Shown here one piece after another: positions 45,535 through 54,833 of a stretch of DNA of 64,000 nt. How positions within the stretch are numbered: the first letter of the stretch is position 1; the number at the start of each line of letters is the position of its first letter. The position numbers were made by a program, and so were the translations under genes. Source of the stretch: Candidatus Electryonea clarkiae (GTDB lineage Bacteria > Electryoneota > Electryoneia > Electryoneales > Electryoneaceae). The notes under the pieces are model-generated. The model did no database searches and had not been told where the DNA came from. It worked only from the letters and a program-made list of their open reading frames with translations. The stretch covers positions 21,909 to 85,908 of the forward strand of contig JAVCCM010000051.1 in the NCBI GenBank assembly GCA_030765455.1, written 5' to 3'.

Positions 45535-45563
45535 TTGACATCTGCTAAGTATATATATATATA
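45535..45563 (+). promoter_or_regulatory. Probable promoter of the 122-residue secreted protein gene
   Basis: TTGACA at 45535-45540 and TATATA at 45558-45563 are spaced 17 bases apart, inside a TA dinucleotide run (45551-45563). It lies about 60 bases before the start codon. The match to a general housekeeping promoter is good. Confidence 0.5.
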
Positions 45564-45621
45564 TAACATAGGTGAATTTTCAAGGGAGAATTTGCACTTA
45601 ATTTAGTGAAAGGGGTTTAAG

Positions 45622-45990
45622 ATGAGTAAGAAAATGTTACCTTTGATTCTTGGTTTAGTGGTTGTTCTTTTGTTTGGCAGCATTGGGACATCAACCGAAC
45701 ACTATTATATTGTTGCTCTTGGTTTATCGAATGATGTTCCTCCTGAACCGACGCTTATAGTTGGCGCAGAGGCAGATTACATAATGAGATATACTGTAAC
45801 TTGGCCCACTACTTGGAATCCTGGAGAAACTGATTATAATGGACATAGGGAAATCGAAGTTGAGGATGCCCCTATAGAATGGAAATCTTACTGTGCACAT
45901 GAGGATTGGGAATTCGATTTCCCCACAGATGGTTATAGCGATCCAAGTGCGGGTACTGTACATGCATACACTCACTATTTTCAACCATAG
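45622..45990 (+). CDS. Small secreted protein of unknown function
   Basis: The gene encodes 122 residues. AAAGGGG precedes ATG 45622. A signal peptide (MLPLILGLVVVLLFGSIGTS) is followed by about 95 residues rich in Tyr, Trp, His and acidic residues with a single cysteine. No sorting domain or lipobox is present. It is a one-gene unit with its own promoter-like sequence and a strong terminator, which suggests notable expression. I do not recognise the family. Confidence 0.78.
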   Translation: MSKKMLPLILGLVVVLLFGSIGTSTEHYYIVALGLSNDVPPEPTLIVGAEADYIMRYTVTWPTTWNPGETDYNGHREIEVEDAPIEWKSYCAHEDWEFDFPTDGYSDPSAGTVHAYTHYFQP

Positions 45991-46043
45991 TGAAATCTAC
46001 CATCAAATGGTGTTGAAAAATCAGACATTCTATACAGCAAACC

Positions 46044-46086
46044 CAATAACCCTGGAGTTTTCACTACCAGGGTTATTGTTATGATT
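46044..46086 (+). terminator. Rho-independent terminator of the small secreted protein gene
   Basis: CAATAACCCTGG (46044-46055) pairs over 12 bases with CCAGGGTTATTG (46067-46078), followed by TTATGATTT. Located about 55 bases past the stop codon. Confidence 0.75.
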
Positions 46087-46149
46087 TAATATATTTTCTT
46101 CGAAAAATAATTCGATTCCAGGTTACAAGTTGAACACTTTCAAAAATTG

Positions 46150-48210
46150 ATGTATATTATGTGTATAATGAATTTATCAAAAATAGTAGCTATGAATATT
46201 GTTAATGTTATCTTAAGGGCGATCAGTTCAATTCTATTTTTATCTCTCTTTGCTGCAAATCAAAGTTCAGCCCAACCCACTTTTATACAACACACAATCT
46301 ATGAAACGATCTATACATCCTCAATTTATTTTGGTCACTTTGATGATGACGGGGACATTGATTTAGCAACAACTACTCCAATATCAGACCGGCAAGGCAA
46401 CCCTTATGGTGACGCTGTATTTTGGTGGGAAAACGATGGACTTCAAAACTTCACATCACATGCCATTACTAACAATTTTCCGCATGCAAGGTTTGTATAT
46501 ATCTCTGATATGGATATGGATGGAGATTCAGATATTCTTGCGGGCGCGGAAACAACGAATGGAATTCGTTGGTGGGAGAATTCCGGCAATTATCCTCCGA
46601 TTTTTGAGGAGCATGTAATCGGGTTTGGATATAGACGCGCACATGCTGTTTTAGCATCAGACCTGGATGGCGATGATGATATTGATGTTGTTGGGATTGG
46701 TAATGATGCTATCGATTTAGTTTGGTTTGAAAATGATGGGGTTATGGATTTTACTGAACATACTATAGACACATCTGTATTTGTTATTCAAGACATGGAA
46801 ATAGTAGATTTTAATGATAATGGTAATAATGATATTATCACCGTAGCCCAATATCCGTATGAAAAAGTCAGCATATTCATTAATACAGGCGGGCAGCCAA
46901 TTGAATTTGAGGAAATAATTGTTTCTCGGGATATCTTCCGGACTATTCAGCATATAGATCTGGACAGGGATTCTGATATAGATTTAATATGCGCAGGTTA
47001 TGATTCTGGAATTAAATGGTTTGAAAATACTGGTAACTTTACTTTCGTTGAACATTCCATAGACCGCTATATGTGGAGAGCAGGTACTGGAAGGAGTCTT
47101 AAAGCAATTGATGTTGATTGTGATGGTGATATTGATTTTGTTGATGGAGTTGGTGATGGATTTTCAAACAATGGTATTGGCTACATCAGGTGGTGGGAAA
47201 ATGATGGATTTCAAGATTTCACAATAAGGATAGTCAATGACCAGATAGATTCACCACAGGCAATAAATGCTATCGATATAGATGAAGATGGTGATATTGA
47301 CATATTTACTGGAGCACGAGGCGGACCTTTTGTATGGTGGGAAAACGAGTTGGATCCAGTTGCTGATGCTTCAATTGACGGAACTATTACAGTTGAAGGA
47401 ACCGGGGAGGTTGTTGAAGGGGCGGAAGTAATTTTCGGGAAGTTCAGCGATATAACCGATGAAAATGGTCACTATGAGATAGACACTGCTTATTCACTTC
47501 CATACACTGTCCTTATCAGGACTGAAGGATTTGAATCATACGTGGAACCGGATTATGATATAGAACAGGGTGAAAACAGGTGTGATTTCGAGATATCACC
47601 GGCTGAAACCACTCCGACTCAATTCTCTCTCATATCTCCCGACAGCAACTCATTTTTTACCACGGAATACAATCAACTTACCTGGCAATCATCTACTGAA
47701 TCTGATTACGGCGACTCTGTGGTTTATGACGTTTATGTCCAGAGATCACAAATCGATTCATTCTTTAATCCCAGGATAACAGGACTGACCGATACTTTCT
47801 ATACTTTCCAGGCAAGGGGTGATTCCACCTGGTACTGGACAGTACATGCCCGTGATACCAATTCCGAAGGAACCTGGGCAGGAGAAGTCTGGAGTTTCGT
47901 TACTTTCAACGTAGTCTCAGTTGAAGAAGAAGTGTCCGGAATTCCGCATGAATACTCTATTGTCAGCCTTCATCCGAATCCTTTTAATTCAACCATACAA
48001 ATAGTTGTAGGGATTCCATTCGAAAGTAAAATACTGGCAGAAGTTTATAACATCCTCGGCAGGCAGGTAGCAACGGTATTCTCAGGCAATATCCGTCCCG
48101 GATATCACAAAATAACCTGGATGCCGGAAGGAACTGCGGGAATATATTTCCTCAATATCTCATCCGGGTCAGGGTGGAATGAAACCAGGAAACTTCTATA
48201 CCTCAAGTAA
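46150..48210 (+). CDS. Secreted FG-GAP propeller protein with carboxypeptidase-regulatory-like, fibronectin-like and T9SS sorting domains
   Basis: The signal peptide region contains AISSILFLSLFAANQSSA before QPTF. Propeller blades (about residues 50-400) repeat DxDxDGDxDI and WWENDG phrases. Next come a carboxypeptidase-regulatory-like beta domain (ASIDGTITVEGTGEVVEGA), a fibronectin-like segment (FSLISPDSNSFF), and the T9SS type A sorting domain (LHPNPFNSTIQI, YNILGRQVATVF, GIYFLNI, basic RKLLYLK end). The start is unsure: ATGs at 46150, 46168 and 46192 all fit and none has a clear Shine-Dalgarno site. Probably a surface or released protein. Confidence 0.88.
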   Translation: MYIMCIMNLSKIVAMNIVNVILRAISSILFLSLFAANQSSAQPTFIQHTIYETIYTSSIYFGHFDDDGDIDLATTTPISDRQGNPYGDAVFWWENDGLQNFTSHAITNNFPHARFVYISDMDMDGDSDILAGAETTNGIRWWENSGNYPPIFEEHVIGFGYRRAHAVLASDLDGDDDIDVVGIGNDAIDLVWFENDGVMDFTEHTIDTSVFVIQDMEIVDFNDNGNNDIITVAQYPYEKVSIFINTGGQPIEFEEIIVSRDIFRTIQHIDLDRDSDIDLICAGYDSGIKWFENTGNFTFVEHSIDRYMWRAGTGRSLKAIDVDCDGDIDFVDGVGDGFSNNGIGYIRWWENDGFQDFTIRIVNDQIDSPQAINAIDIDEDGDIDIFTGARGGPFVWWENELDPVADASIDGTITVEGTGEVVEGAEVIFGKFSDITDENGHYEIDTAYSLPYTVLIRTEGFESYVEPDYDIEQGENRCDFEISPAETTPTQFSLISPDSNSFFTTEYNQLTWQSSTESDYGDSVVYDVYVQRSQIDSFFNPRITGLTDTFYTFQARGDSTWYWTVHARDTNSEGTWAGEVWSFVTFNVVSVEEEVSGIPHEYSIVSLHPNPFNSTIQIVVGIPFESKILAEVYNILGRQVATVFSGNIRPGYHKITWMPEGTAGIYFLNISSGSGWNETRKLLYLK

Positions 48211-48780
48211 AAACTTCCACACCTCAGCGCTTCAATGCATTTCATCTGTATAAATTCTGCATTTATTATATAAATACAATTGATAACTGTCCTTCTGTTG
48301 CAAGTCCTCAAATATTTTTGTACACTCTTTATTATCATGCTTGACAGTCAACCAAGAGGTCGCAAATGAAAGTGTTTGCCGATTCATTCCACAGTGCTGA
48401 TTTATTAAAGCTTTTCAATATACATCCTGTACCATTTACTCCTGCAAATATGCAGAGAGAACCACTATTCTCCGGTCTCTGTTTATCGAAAAGATCGAAT
48501 ATGCTGTATAATCCACTAATCCAAATTTTGTTAATTAGTCGTAACATTGTGTAAAGGGCTTCTTGAAAGTTTTGCGTCGTCAAGAAAAAGTGAATCATTA
48601 AAATAATTGGTCTATCTGTAAAAGAAAAACCACAAAGATCACAGAGAAGCCACAAAGGACTCAGAGAAATTCTTTGCGAACTTTGTGCCTGCTATGTGTT
48701 CCCTGCGGTAAAAACAATTTCGCAAACATGATGTATTGTTGTTTAGAAACCGTATAATCGGGTTTGAAGAGGAGAGTACG
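48211..48780. other. Intergenic region with a CACAAAG-type repeat
   Basis: About 570 bases. Short open frames here lack Shine-Dalgarno sites and family resemblance. The second half holds the repeat listed at 48625. The last 15 bases hold GAGGAGAG, the ribosome site of the next gene. Confidence 0.5.
48625..48720 (+). repeat. Dispersed repeat of the ACCACAAAG...CTTTGTG type
   Basis: AAAACCACAAAGATCACAG and CACAAAGGACTCAGAG are followed by CTTTGCGAACTTTGTGCC and a degenerate GTGTTCCCTGCGG end, so the element is an imperfect long inverted repeat. I recall similar AACCACAAAGACACAAAG elements in many bacterial intergenic regions; not verified here. Confidence 0.5.
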
Positions 48781-51036
48781 ATGAGACGTTACCTGTTAAA
48801 AGCAGCCATTTTGTTCCTGATGATTTTCGCAACTGCCTTACCATCCTTAGCTCAGTTCAGGTATTTCAGCGATTACATGTATATCACAAATCATGAGATG
48901 ACCAGGTTCGAAGAGGTTGTCTGGTTCTGGACTCCAGACACGCTATATGCATCCATGCACTCTAATAGTAGCATTGGCATAAAATACGGTCCGAGTTTTA
49001 TGGGATTGGTGACTACATCTGAAGATGAATTCATATACTTCGCCGCAAACCCATATTTCGAGTACTCTCCAATTTTTAACTGGCCCAGGGCGGTATTTCC
49101 TGAAGAAATCACAGCGCTTCGTGAAGAGGCTGGAAACCAGGAACACTTCTATGAGAACGAGGATGACAACCTCCAGTTCCGCTGCCAGGCGACAGAAGAT
49201 GGTTGGCAGTGGTGGTCATGGAATGCTGATTCTACCTGGGACAGCACAATGACGGTTGATGATGGATTAGTAGAATACGGCGATGAAAATGTTCTCTTTT
49301 TCGAGGGACAGCTCCAACTCTTCGGCGACCAGGTTGACGGTCAAACAACAATAGGATCATCCGGTGACATATACCTGGTGGATAATCTCATCTATTCCAG
49401 CTTTGATATTGATGAACTCCCTGATACATTTAATGTCGATGAGCGGCTTGGTGTCGTTGCCGAAAGCGAGATTTTTATTGCTGATACCTGGAGAAACGGG
49501 AGAGGCAATGGTATGTATGAACCCAATCGTCATGATCGAAAACATATTGTAGTTACTGCGGCGTTGCTTGCTCTCGATGAGAGAATAACCTTCGAACATC
49601 AGAACGATGAAGGTGATGATTATGTCTGGTGCGATCCTGATGGCGAGCATTATGGAGAAAGCGATGAACGGGGTATGTTTTTTTTGCGGGGTTCAATGGG
49701 AATGAATCGAAAAGGATATTTGCATCGAAGTAATTGCGGCGGAACGGGCTATGGGAAAGATTTCTATTATGACTTCGGGCTGCTGGAGTCACCCCCACCC
49801 TACTTCCCTGAAATTGAGTGGGACAGGGCTATTTTCTCGGACAGGGTCTGGAGCGATACTTCCATAACATTAGTGGAAAACGAGGACCCGATTACAATCG
49901 TAATGGGTACATTAACCCTGGAGGAAAATGTTAATATTGAGGTGGAGGGTAGAAGAACAGAACCATTATTTGATTTAATCGGCGCAGAACTATATATATA
50001 TGCAAACGCAGAAAACCCGGTCAGCATAAAATTAGACACTGCTTTTTCACGGGATCCTTATAGCTTTATTCACCAGAATACTGATCTGCCCGGATATATT
50101 GACGCCTTTCGCCCTCCTCCCAGGAGATGGAGCGGTCTGGAAATTGAAGGATATAATTATGAGTTGGACATACCATTTGAAGTAACTGATTCTATTTTTA
50201 AAGGCGGTTATATATATTTTAATGCTCCGGAAAGGATTGATGGAGATTCAACTTCTATCGTCAATTTCGACCAATGTGTACTTGATGCATTCCGACTCTA
50301 TTGTGTTGGTGATAATATGTCGCTCTGGGGTGATTTAAAAAGTTCACTTGTTTTTGGAAGATTACTCAGCCGCTTCCAACTGATTGACAGGGTAACATTT
50401 GGACCTTCATATCAAGTATCTGTCCAAAATGTCCGTGAAGATGCAACCATTCAAAATTCTTTCTTTCTTGGAAATCATGAGCAGCTTGTCACCGGATCAT
50501 CAGCTAGTGTTGACTATTGCGGGTATGATAATTTCTATGGCGATGATCCATTCGGTGAAAATATTGAGGTGGGCGACAATATCCTGGTTGATGAAAACCC
50601 AATGTTTGTTAATCCTGACAGCAATGATTATCACCTGACATCTGAAAGCCCGCTGATTGATGCCGGCGATCCCGACAGTGAACCTGATCCAGACGGATCG
50701 GTGACTGATATTGGTGCTTTTCCTTATTTCCAGACACCGGTTAAGGACTCTGACAAGCTTAAGAACCTGCCATCACAAATAACAATAAGTGAGATATATC
50801 CCAATCCCTTTAATTCAACTACAATAATTCAACTTGAATTGCCATCAGCTTCGTGGGCGACCTTGACGGTAGTTGATATCCTTGGACGTGAAGTGAAAAC
50901 GGTAATGAAGGATTTTCTTGCAGGAGGTAATTATAATATACCTCTGAATCTTGAAGGAAGTGCTGCCGGCATTTATTTCATCAAGCTCGAAACACCGGGA
51001 TTAACAATAACGCGAAAAGCTCTCTTAATTCGTTAA
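48781..51036 (+). CDS. Secreted protein with beta-helix-like region and T9SS C-terminal sorting domain
   Basis: ATG 48781 (GAGGAGAG 4 bases before) gives about 751 residues; the frame extends upstream without need. A signal peptide (LFLMIFATALPSLA before QFRYF) is followed by a type IV pilin- or DUF-like region of unknown identity (about residues 30-350) rich in Asp, Trp and Tyr. Then comes a solenoid-like region and the choice-of-anchor Q phrase SPLIDAGDPDSEPDPDGS. The last 80 residues are a T9SS type A sorting domain (YPNPFNSTTIIQLELP, DILGREVKTV, AAGIYFIKL, basic RKALLIR end). It converges on the next gene with a shared terminator. Confidence 0.88.
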   Translation: MRRYLLKAAILFLMIFATALPSLAQFRYFSDYMYITNHEMTRFEEVVWFWTPDTLYASMHSNSSIGIKYGPSFMGLVTTSEDEFIYFAANPYFEYSPIFNWPRAVFPEEITALREEAGNQEHFYENEDDNLQFRCQATEDGWQWWSWNADSTWDSTMTVDDGLVEYGDENVLFFEGQLQLFGDQVDGQTTIGSSGDIYLVDNLIYSSFDIDELPDTFNVDERLGVVAESEIFIADTWRNGRGNGMYEPNRHDRKHIVVTAALLALDERITFEHQNDEGDDYVWCDPDGEHYGESDERGMFFLRGSMGMNRKGYLHRSNCGGTGYGKDFYYDFGLLESPPPYFPEIEWDRAIFSDRVWSDTSITLVENEDPITIVMGTLTLEENVNIEVEGRRTEPLFDLIGAELYIYANAENPVSIKLDTAFSRDPYSFIHQNTDLPGYIDAFRPPPRRWSGLEIEGYNYELDIPFEVTDSIFKGGYIYFNAPERIDGDSTSIVNFDQCVLDAFRLYCVGDNMSLWGDLKSSLVFGRLLSRFQLIDRVTFGPSYQVSVQNVREDATIQNSFFLGNHEQLVTGSSASVDYCGYDNFYGDDPFGENIEVGDNILVDENPMFVNPDSNDYHLTSESPLIDAGDPDSEPDPDGSVTDIGAFPYFQTPVKDSDKLKNLPSQITISEIYPNPFNSTTIIQLELPSASWATLTVVDILGREVKTVMKDFLAGGNYNIPLNLEGSAAGIYFIKLETPGLTITRKALLIR

Positions 51037-51060
51037 GATGTTGATTGGATAATACAGAGC

Positions 51061-51104
51061 AAAAAAACACGTGACATAAATGGTGATTGTCACGTGTTTA
51101 CTTT
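51061..51104. terminator. Bidirectional terminator between convergent genes
   Basis: AAACACGTGACA (51065-51076) pairs over 12 bases with TGTCACGTGTTT (51088-51099). An A-run precedes it, giving a seven-T tail on the minus strand. ACTTTT follows on the plus strand. It sits between genes ending at 51036 (plus) and 51107 (minus). Confidence 0.8.
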
Positions 51105-51106
51105 TG

Positions 51107-52363
51107 CTATTTATCGGGATCAGCCTGTTCTTTTGGTTCGGGCTTTTTCTTCTTGCCTTTTCTTCTTTTCTTCTTCTTTTTCTTTGGCGGAGCGGCTTTT
51201 TCTTCAGTTATTTCACCGTCTTTTATTTCAGCATCAGGTGATTCATCAGTTCGTTCTTTTACTGATTCAGGTGCCTTATCTACAGCTTTTTCTGATTCTA
51301 CCTTTTGCTTTTTTACCGGCTCTATTGCTTTTGGTTTAACTTTTTCAGTATCAGGTTTCTTCTCTTTCCCGGTTTCAACAGTATCCTTAGCTGTTTTTTC
51401 CTCGGCTGGTGACAGGGATATCGGCGCGGCCTTCTCATTTTCCGTTTTCTCTACACCTTTTTCCGTATCAATGACCTCGTCTTTAGGCGGACTTTCCTTT
51501 TTCTTCTTCTTTCTCTTCTTCTTTTTCTTTTTAGGCGCTTCTTCTGCTTCGTCGGTCTTTACTTCAAGCGAATCCTGCTTGGTTCCCAATGAGTCAGTTT
51601 CTTCACCAGATTCTTCAAGTTGCTTCCTGAGCCACTCTTCGTTCTCAGCACGTTTAATAGAATCGGCAATCGCTTTTTCACGTTGAATTCTTTCTTCTTC
51701 AAGACGTGCAGTTCTTAAAGCAATAGCTCCTTCAGATGCTTTACGTTTTTTCTCTCCTAACAGCTTTTCAGTCGCTTCGACTTCCTCTCTCAATAATCTT
51801 GTACTTTCGAGTGAGATATCGTCATTGAGATCATTAACCATCTCGCTGATAACCATCGTCGCGGCTTCAATAAAATCTGATCCGGGTTTTACCTTTGCAA
51901 TATGGTTTGCGCTCCAGATAATCTGACCGGAAAATGGTTCCGTGAGACGCATTCTCAGTCCCAGGCTACCTTTTTCGCCAAACGGGAACCCGCTCGTACC
52001 TTCGTCCCAACGGTATATTTCAACTTCGAAGATAGCATCGATATTTACACTGTCTTTTACTACCGCTCGCCCTTTTGCAGTGAAAGCCTGTTGAAGATCC
52101 AGCTTGTTGTCTTTCAGGTATTGTTCGAACCTGTCCAGGTCTAGCACGTTATAGTGATCAAGCAGCTCGGTAGTGAAAAGGTCAGACACTGTTCTTGGAT
52201 TGATTTTCTTGATTTTTATCGAAAATTCAGCAGGCATGACAACAACACGGAGATGCGCCCTGGGGTCGAAAGTCTCCCCGTAACGCACCTGGGTTTTTCC
52301 AGCAAACGCTGAATTAATCAGGAATTGCAATAAAACTATTGATATGACAACGATTCTTCGCAT
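51107..52363 (-). CDS. Secreted CsgG/LpoB-like protein with long lysine-rich tail
   Basis: The gene encodes 418 residues. Signal peptide VVISIVLLQFLINSAFA before GKTQ. Residues about 35-200 resemble the CsgG/GNA1162 fold found in outer-membrane assembly and peptidoglycan-synthesis cofactors: a strand RVVVMPAEF, a helix with LFTTELLDHYNVLDLDRFE, and AIFEVEIYRW; this is a pattern match, not a proven hit. Then comes a coiled coil of about 50 residues (REEVEATEKLLGEKKRK), followed by 160 residues of Lys, Glu, Pro, Asp and Ser containing two blocks of 9-11 nearly consecutive basic residues. The tail could bind lipopolysaccharide, nucleic acid or cell wall. Confidence 0.83.
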   Translation of the reverse strand: MRRIVVISIVLLQFLINSAFAGKTQVRYGETFDPRAHLRVVVMPAEFSIKIKKINPRTVSDLFTTELLDHYNVLDLDRFEQYLKDNKLDLQQAFTAKGRAVVKDSVNIDAIFEVEIYRWDEGTSGFPFGEKGSLGLRMRLTEPFSGQIIWSANHIAKVKPGSDFIEAATMVISEMVNDLNDDISLESTRLLREEVEATEKLLGEKKRKASEGAIALRTARLEEERIQREKAIADSIKRAENEEWLRKQLEESGEETDSLGTKQDSLEVKTDEAEEAPKKKKKKRKKKKKESPPKDEVIDTEKGVEKTENEKAAPISLSPAEEKTAKDTVETGKEKKPDTEKVKPKAIEPVKKQKVESEKAVDKAPESVKERTDESPDAEIKDGEITEEKAAPPKKKKKKRRKGKKKKPEPKEQADPDK

Positions 52364-52796
52364 ACTATTCTCTCGTACTTATTCCTATAAAACTTATCGG
52401 CATATTTTAAATATACTTGAGTGATCGCTTTAACTATTCTCTGGAGCTTAGTGGGTTTTATCCAACAGTTATTGGTGCAAAATTACATTCATTCTTTTAG
52501 TTTACAAATAATTATTCTCTTTTCATATACATACGGTGCGAAGATTCAGTCTCTAATCGAGAATATATCAATTATGTCAGTTGAAATAGACACACTATTA
52601 GTATAGATTTCAATGTATTCTGTAAAAAATCATAAAACACTTGTAATTTCGTTAGTTTACACGTTCAAAACAACACGAGTTTACAAGAGTTAAACACCTA
52701 TGAAGTGTACATGTTTCTACACAAGTAAATTACGGAAAACTGTTAAGGGACAGGCTCTAATAGAGTAAACACATTTGATTTAAGAGAGGGTTTAAA
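52364..52796. other. AT-rich intergenic region upstream of the ferritin-like cluster
   Basis: Between divergent genes. The sequence TTTACA recurs three times (about 52499, 52656 and 52682). CTTGTAA near 52640 is complementary to TTACAAG near 52683, so a hairpin or paired operator is possible. No gene is seen. The promoter of the ferritin-like cluster should lie here. Confidence 0.4.
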
Positions 52797-53234
52797 ATGA
52801 CATCGAAAGAGATGCAGGAACAAATGGTTTCAAATTTGAAACGCTGGCAAAAAATAGAAAATGCCTCAGTGGTTTCGACCGGTAAGGTAATGGAGAAAAC
52901 TGATCATCCACTACTTCGAATGGTAATGGAAATAATCCAGCGCGATTCACAGACGCATTACCATCTGCAGCAAATGATTATAGACAGCATGGAAGTAAAA
53001 CCTTTCAGTCTGACACCTGAAGACATTTCAGCAGTGTGGGATTTGATTGAAAATCACATTGAGATTGAAAAGAGTACAATTGAAATGGCAAATGAGATAT
53101 TGGGCAACATGAAAGCAAAATACCTGACGCCCCAGATCTACCTGCTTCGATATCTTCTCAAAGACGAAGAAAAACATAATGCCATGCTTGAGGCCTTGGA
53201 ACAGGTAAAGAAAGATATTTATCCATACGCTTAA
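52797..53234 (+). CDS. Ferritin-like (four-helix) protein, small and divergent
   Basis: The gene encodes 145 residues, all predicted helical. E21 lies in helix 1; E45, D50 and H54 (QRDSQTHYH) in helix 2; several glutamates (IENHIEIEK) in helix 3; and E124 with H127 (DEEKHN) in helix 4. This fits a di-iron carboxylate site of the ferritin-like superfamily, although the second-helix ExxH is altered. No rubredoxin domain. AGAGAGGG lies before ATG 52797. First of four such genes in a row; probably iron or oxidative-stress handling in the cytoplasm. Confidence 0.75.
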   Translation: MTSKEMQEQMVSNLKRWQKIENASVVSTGKVMEKTDHPLLRMVMEIIQRDSQTHYHLQQMIIDSMEVKPFSLTPEDISAVWDLIENHIEIEKSTIEMANEILGNMKAKYLTPQIYLLRYLLKDEEKHNAMLEALEQVKKDIYPYA

Positions 53235-53256
53235 TGAATAGTATGAGATTGGTTGA

Positions 53257-53279
53257 ACGGGCAGCATTTGCCTGCCCGT
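53257..53279. other. GC-rich hairpin after the first ferritin-like gene
   Basis: ACGGGCAG (53257-53264) pairs with CTGCCCGT (53272-53279) around a 7-base loop. No T-run follows, so it may be an mRNA-processing stem or a repeat palindrome. It lies 22 bases past the stop. Confidence 0.5.
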
Positions 53280-53435
53280 ACTATTGGATTTAACAATTAT
53301 CATTATGTCTTGGGATAATTGTTATCTTGGAATAATATTGGGGGGAAATCCTCTCCTGTAAACCATTATTTTGTTTCAGAACTACTTTGAGAAACTGATA
53401 TTAGATTCTCTTTTATGCCAATAAGGAGTTTATAG

Positions 53436-53939
53436 ATGTTATCAAAAAAAATGATGAACGCATTGAACAAACATTTGAATGCTGAATTATATTCATGGTA
53501 CTTGTATCTTTCCATGGTATCTTTTTTTAAAGATCAGAACCTTGAGGGATTCGCAAATTGGATGGAACTTCAAGCTGAAGAAGAGATGATGCATTCGATG
53601 AAGTTTTACAATTATATCATCGAGCGTCGAGGCAGTGTTACGCTTGACGAGATTGCAAAACCCGAACAAACCTGGAAATCTACATTGAAGGTTTTTGAAT
53701 TTACCATGAAGCATGAACAAAAAGTTACTGCCCTAATTGACGATCTGGTCATCCTGGCGCGTAAGGAAAAAGATAATCCTGCGGAGATTTTCCTCCAGTG
53801 GTTTGTGACGGAACAAGTTGAGGAAGAATCTAATGTGGATGCAGTAATTTCAAGGATTAAACTTGCCGGAGATCATCCGGGAGCTATGTTCCAACTCGAT
53901 ACTGAGATGGGAAAACGGATAGCTGCACCCCAGGTTTAA
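53436..53939 (+). CDS. ftnA: Non-haem ferritin
   Basis: Stores iron as a 24-mer shell. The gene encodes 167 residues with the full ferroxidase site of bacterial ferritins: E17, E50, H53, E94, Q127 and E130, at the same positions as in Escherichia coli FtnA numbering to within a residue. AAGGAG precedes ATG 53436. Phrases such as FANWMELQAEEEMMHSMKF are typical. It is followed by two rubrerythrin-like genes, so iron storage and peroxide reduction are likely joined. Confidence 0.96.
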   Translation: MLSKKMMNALNKHLNAELYSWYLYLSMVSFFKDQNLEGFANWMELQAEEEMMHSMKFYNYIIERRGSVTLDEIAKPEQTWKSTLKVFEFTMKHEQKVTALIDDLVILARKEKDNPAEIFLQWFVTEQVEEESNVDAVISRIKLAGDHPGAMFQLDTEMGKRIAAPQV

Positions 53940-54154
53940 AAAAATCCGTAAGGGTTGAAATAATGTTGCTCTAATCATAAGGGAGATCAACATTGCAACC
54001 CAACCGGGAATTCTTACTTTTATAAATACAAAGTTGTGATTTTTGCACTGGAGGCGCAAGCATGGCTTGTGCAATCCACTTTTAGCCATCAGTTTAAGTG
54101 AACTGAACTATGAATGGAATAGTCAGTTACGCTATTATTATAAAGGATCTGCAA

Positions 54155-54694
54155 ATGACTGACAATCAAGCTACAGCAAAGCCATTAAGTATTGAAGAGG
54201 CATTAAAAACTGCCTTGGAATTTGAAACGAAAGTAAGAGATGTGTACCGGGAGGCAGTAGAGGTCGCTTCCGGCGCTACCGGTGAAAGAGTGTTTGGAGT
54301 GCTTGCCCGGGAGGAACAGGATCACATTGATTACCTGAACAGCCGTCTTGAAGAATGGCATAAAACCGGGAAAATTACACCGGAGAAGATTGCATCAGTT
54401 ATCCCTTCAAAAAAGGTGATCGCTGAACAGGTTAAAGACCTGCAAACTCACCTGACGCCTGATAATTTAAAACTTGAACTGGGCATGTTGCAGAAAGCTC
54501 TTACTATGGAAGAGCAGACAAGCGCTTTTTATGCGAAAATGGTCGCTGAAATGCATGATGATGAACAATCCATGTTTGCTCAGTTCCTGGAAATCGAAGA
54601 CGGACATGTGGCTGTTGTTCAAGCTGAACTTGATATGCTCCAGGGAACAGGATTCTTTTTTGATTTTGGAGAATTTAACCTCGAGGCAGGTTGA
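54155..54694 (+). CDS. Rubrerythrin-like ferritin-like protein without rubredoxin domain (A)
   Basis: I start at ATG 54155 (AAGGATC before it), giving 179 residues. An upstream in-frame extension to 54110 adds a hydrophobic stretch not found in such proteins. Di-iron ligands include E24, E54 and H57 (AREEQDH), a glutamate in helix 3 (MEEQTSAFY), and the ExxH-type EDGH in helix 4. No CxxC rubredoxin pairs. Members reduce peroxides or store iron. The C-terminus FFFDFGEFNLEAG is aromatic and unusual. Confidence 0.88.
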   Translation: MTDNQATAKPLSIEEALKTALEFETKVRDVYREAVEVASGATGERVFGVLAREEQDHIDYLNSRLEEWHKTGKITPEKIASVIPSKKVIAEQVKDLQTHLTPDNLKLELGMLQKALTMEEQTSAFYAKMVAEMHDDEQSMFAQFLEIEDGHVAVVQAELDMLQGTGFFFDFGEFNLEAG

Positions 54695-54833
54695 TCAGGT
54701 TAAAGAGTACAAAATTGTCAACTTGTGGTAGTTTGAAGAGTAACATCGATTTTCACGTCGGGTCTCCATTTCTTTGACGAGCTGGCGAAACAAATGTAAC
54801 AATTAGACTTGTAGCGTCTGGAAAGGCACAAAA

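Noticed and set aside
51087..51686. Plus-strand frame opposite the lysine-rich tail (Phe/Ser-rich product)
   Set aside because: It is the complement of lysine and glutamate codons (AAG/GAA read as CTT/TTC) in a well-supported minus-strand gene.
52620..52740. Repeated TTTACA strings upstream of the ferritin-like cluster considered as a peroxide or iron regulator operator
   Set aside because: No clear PerR or Fur palindrome can be drawn, and AT-rich DNA gives such strings by chance.
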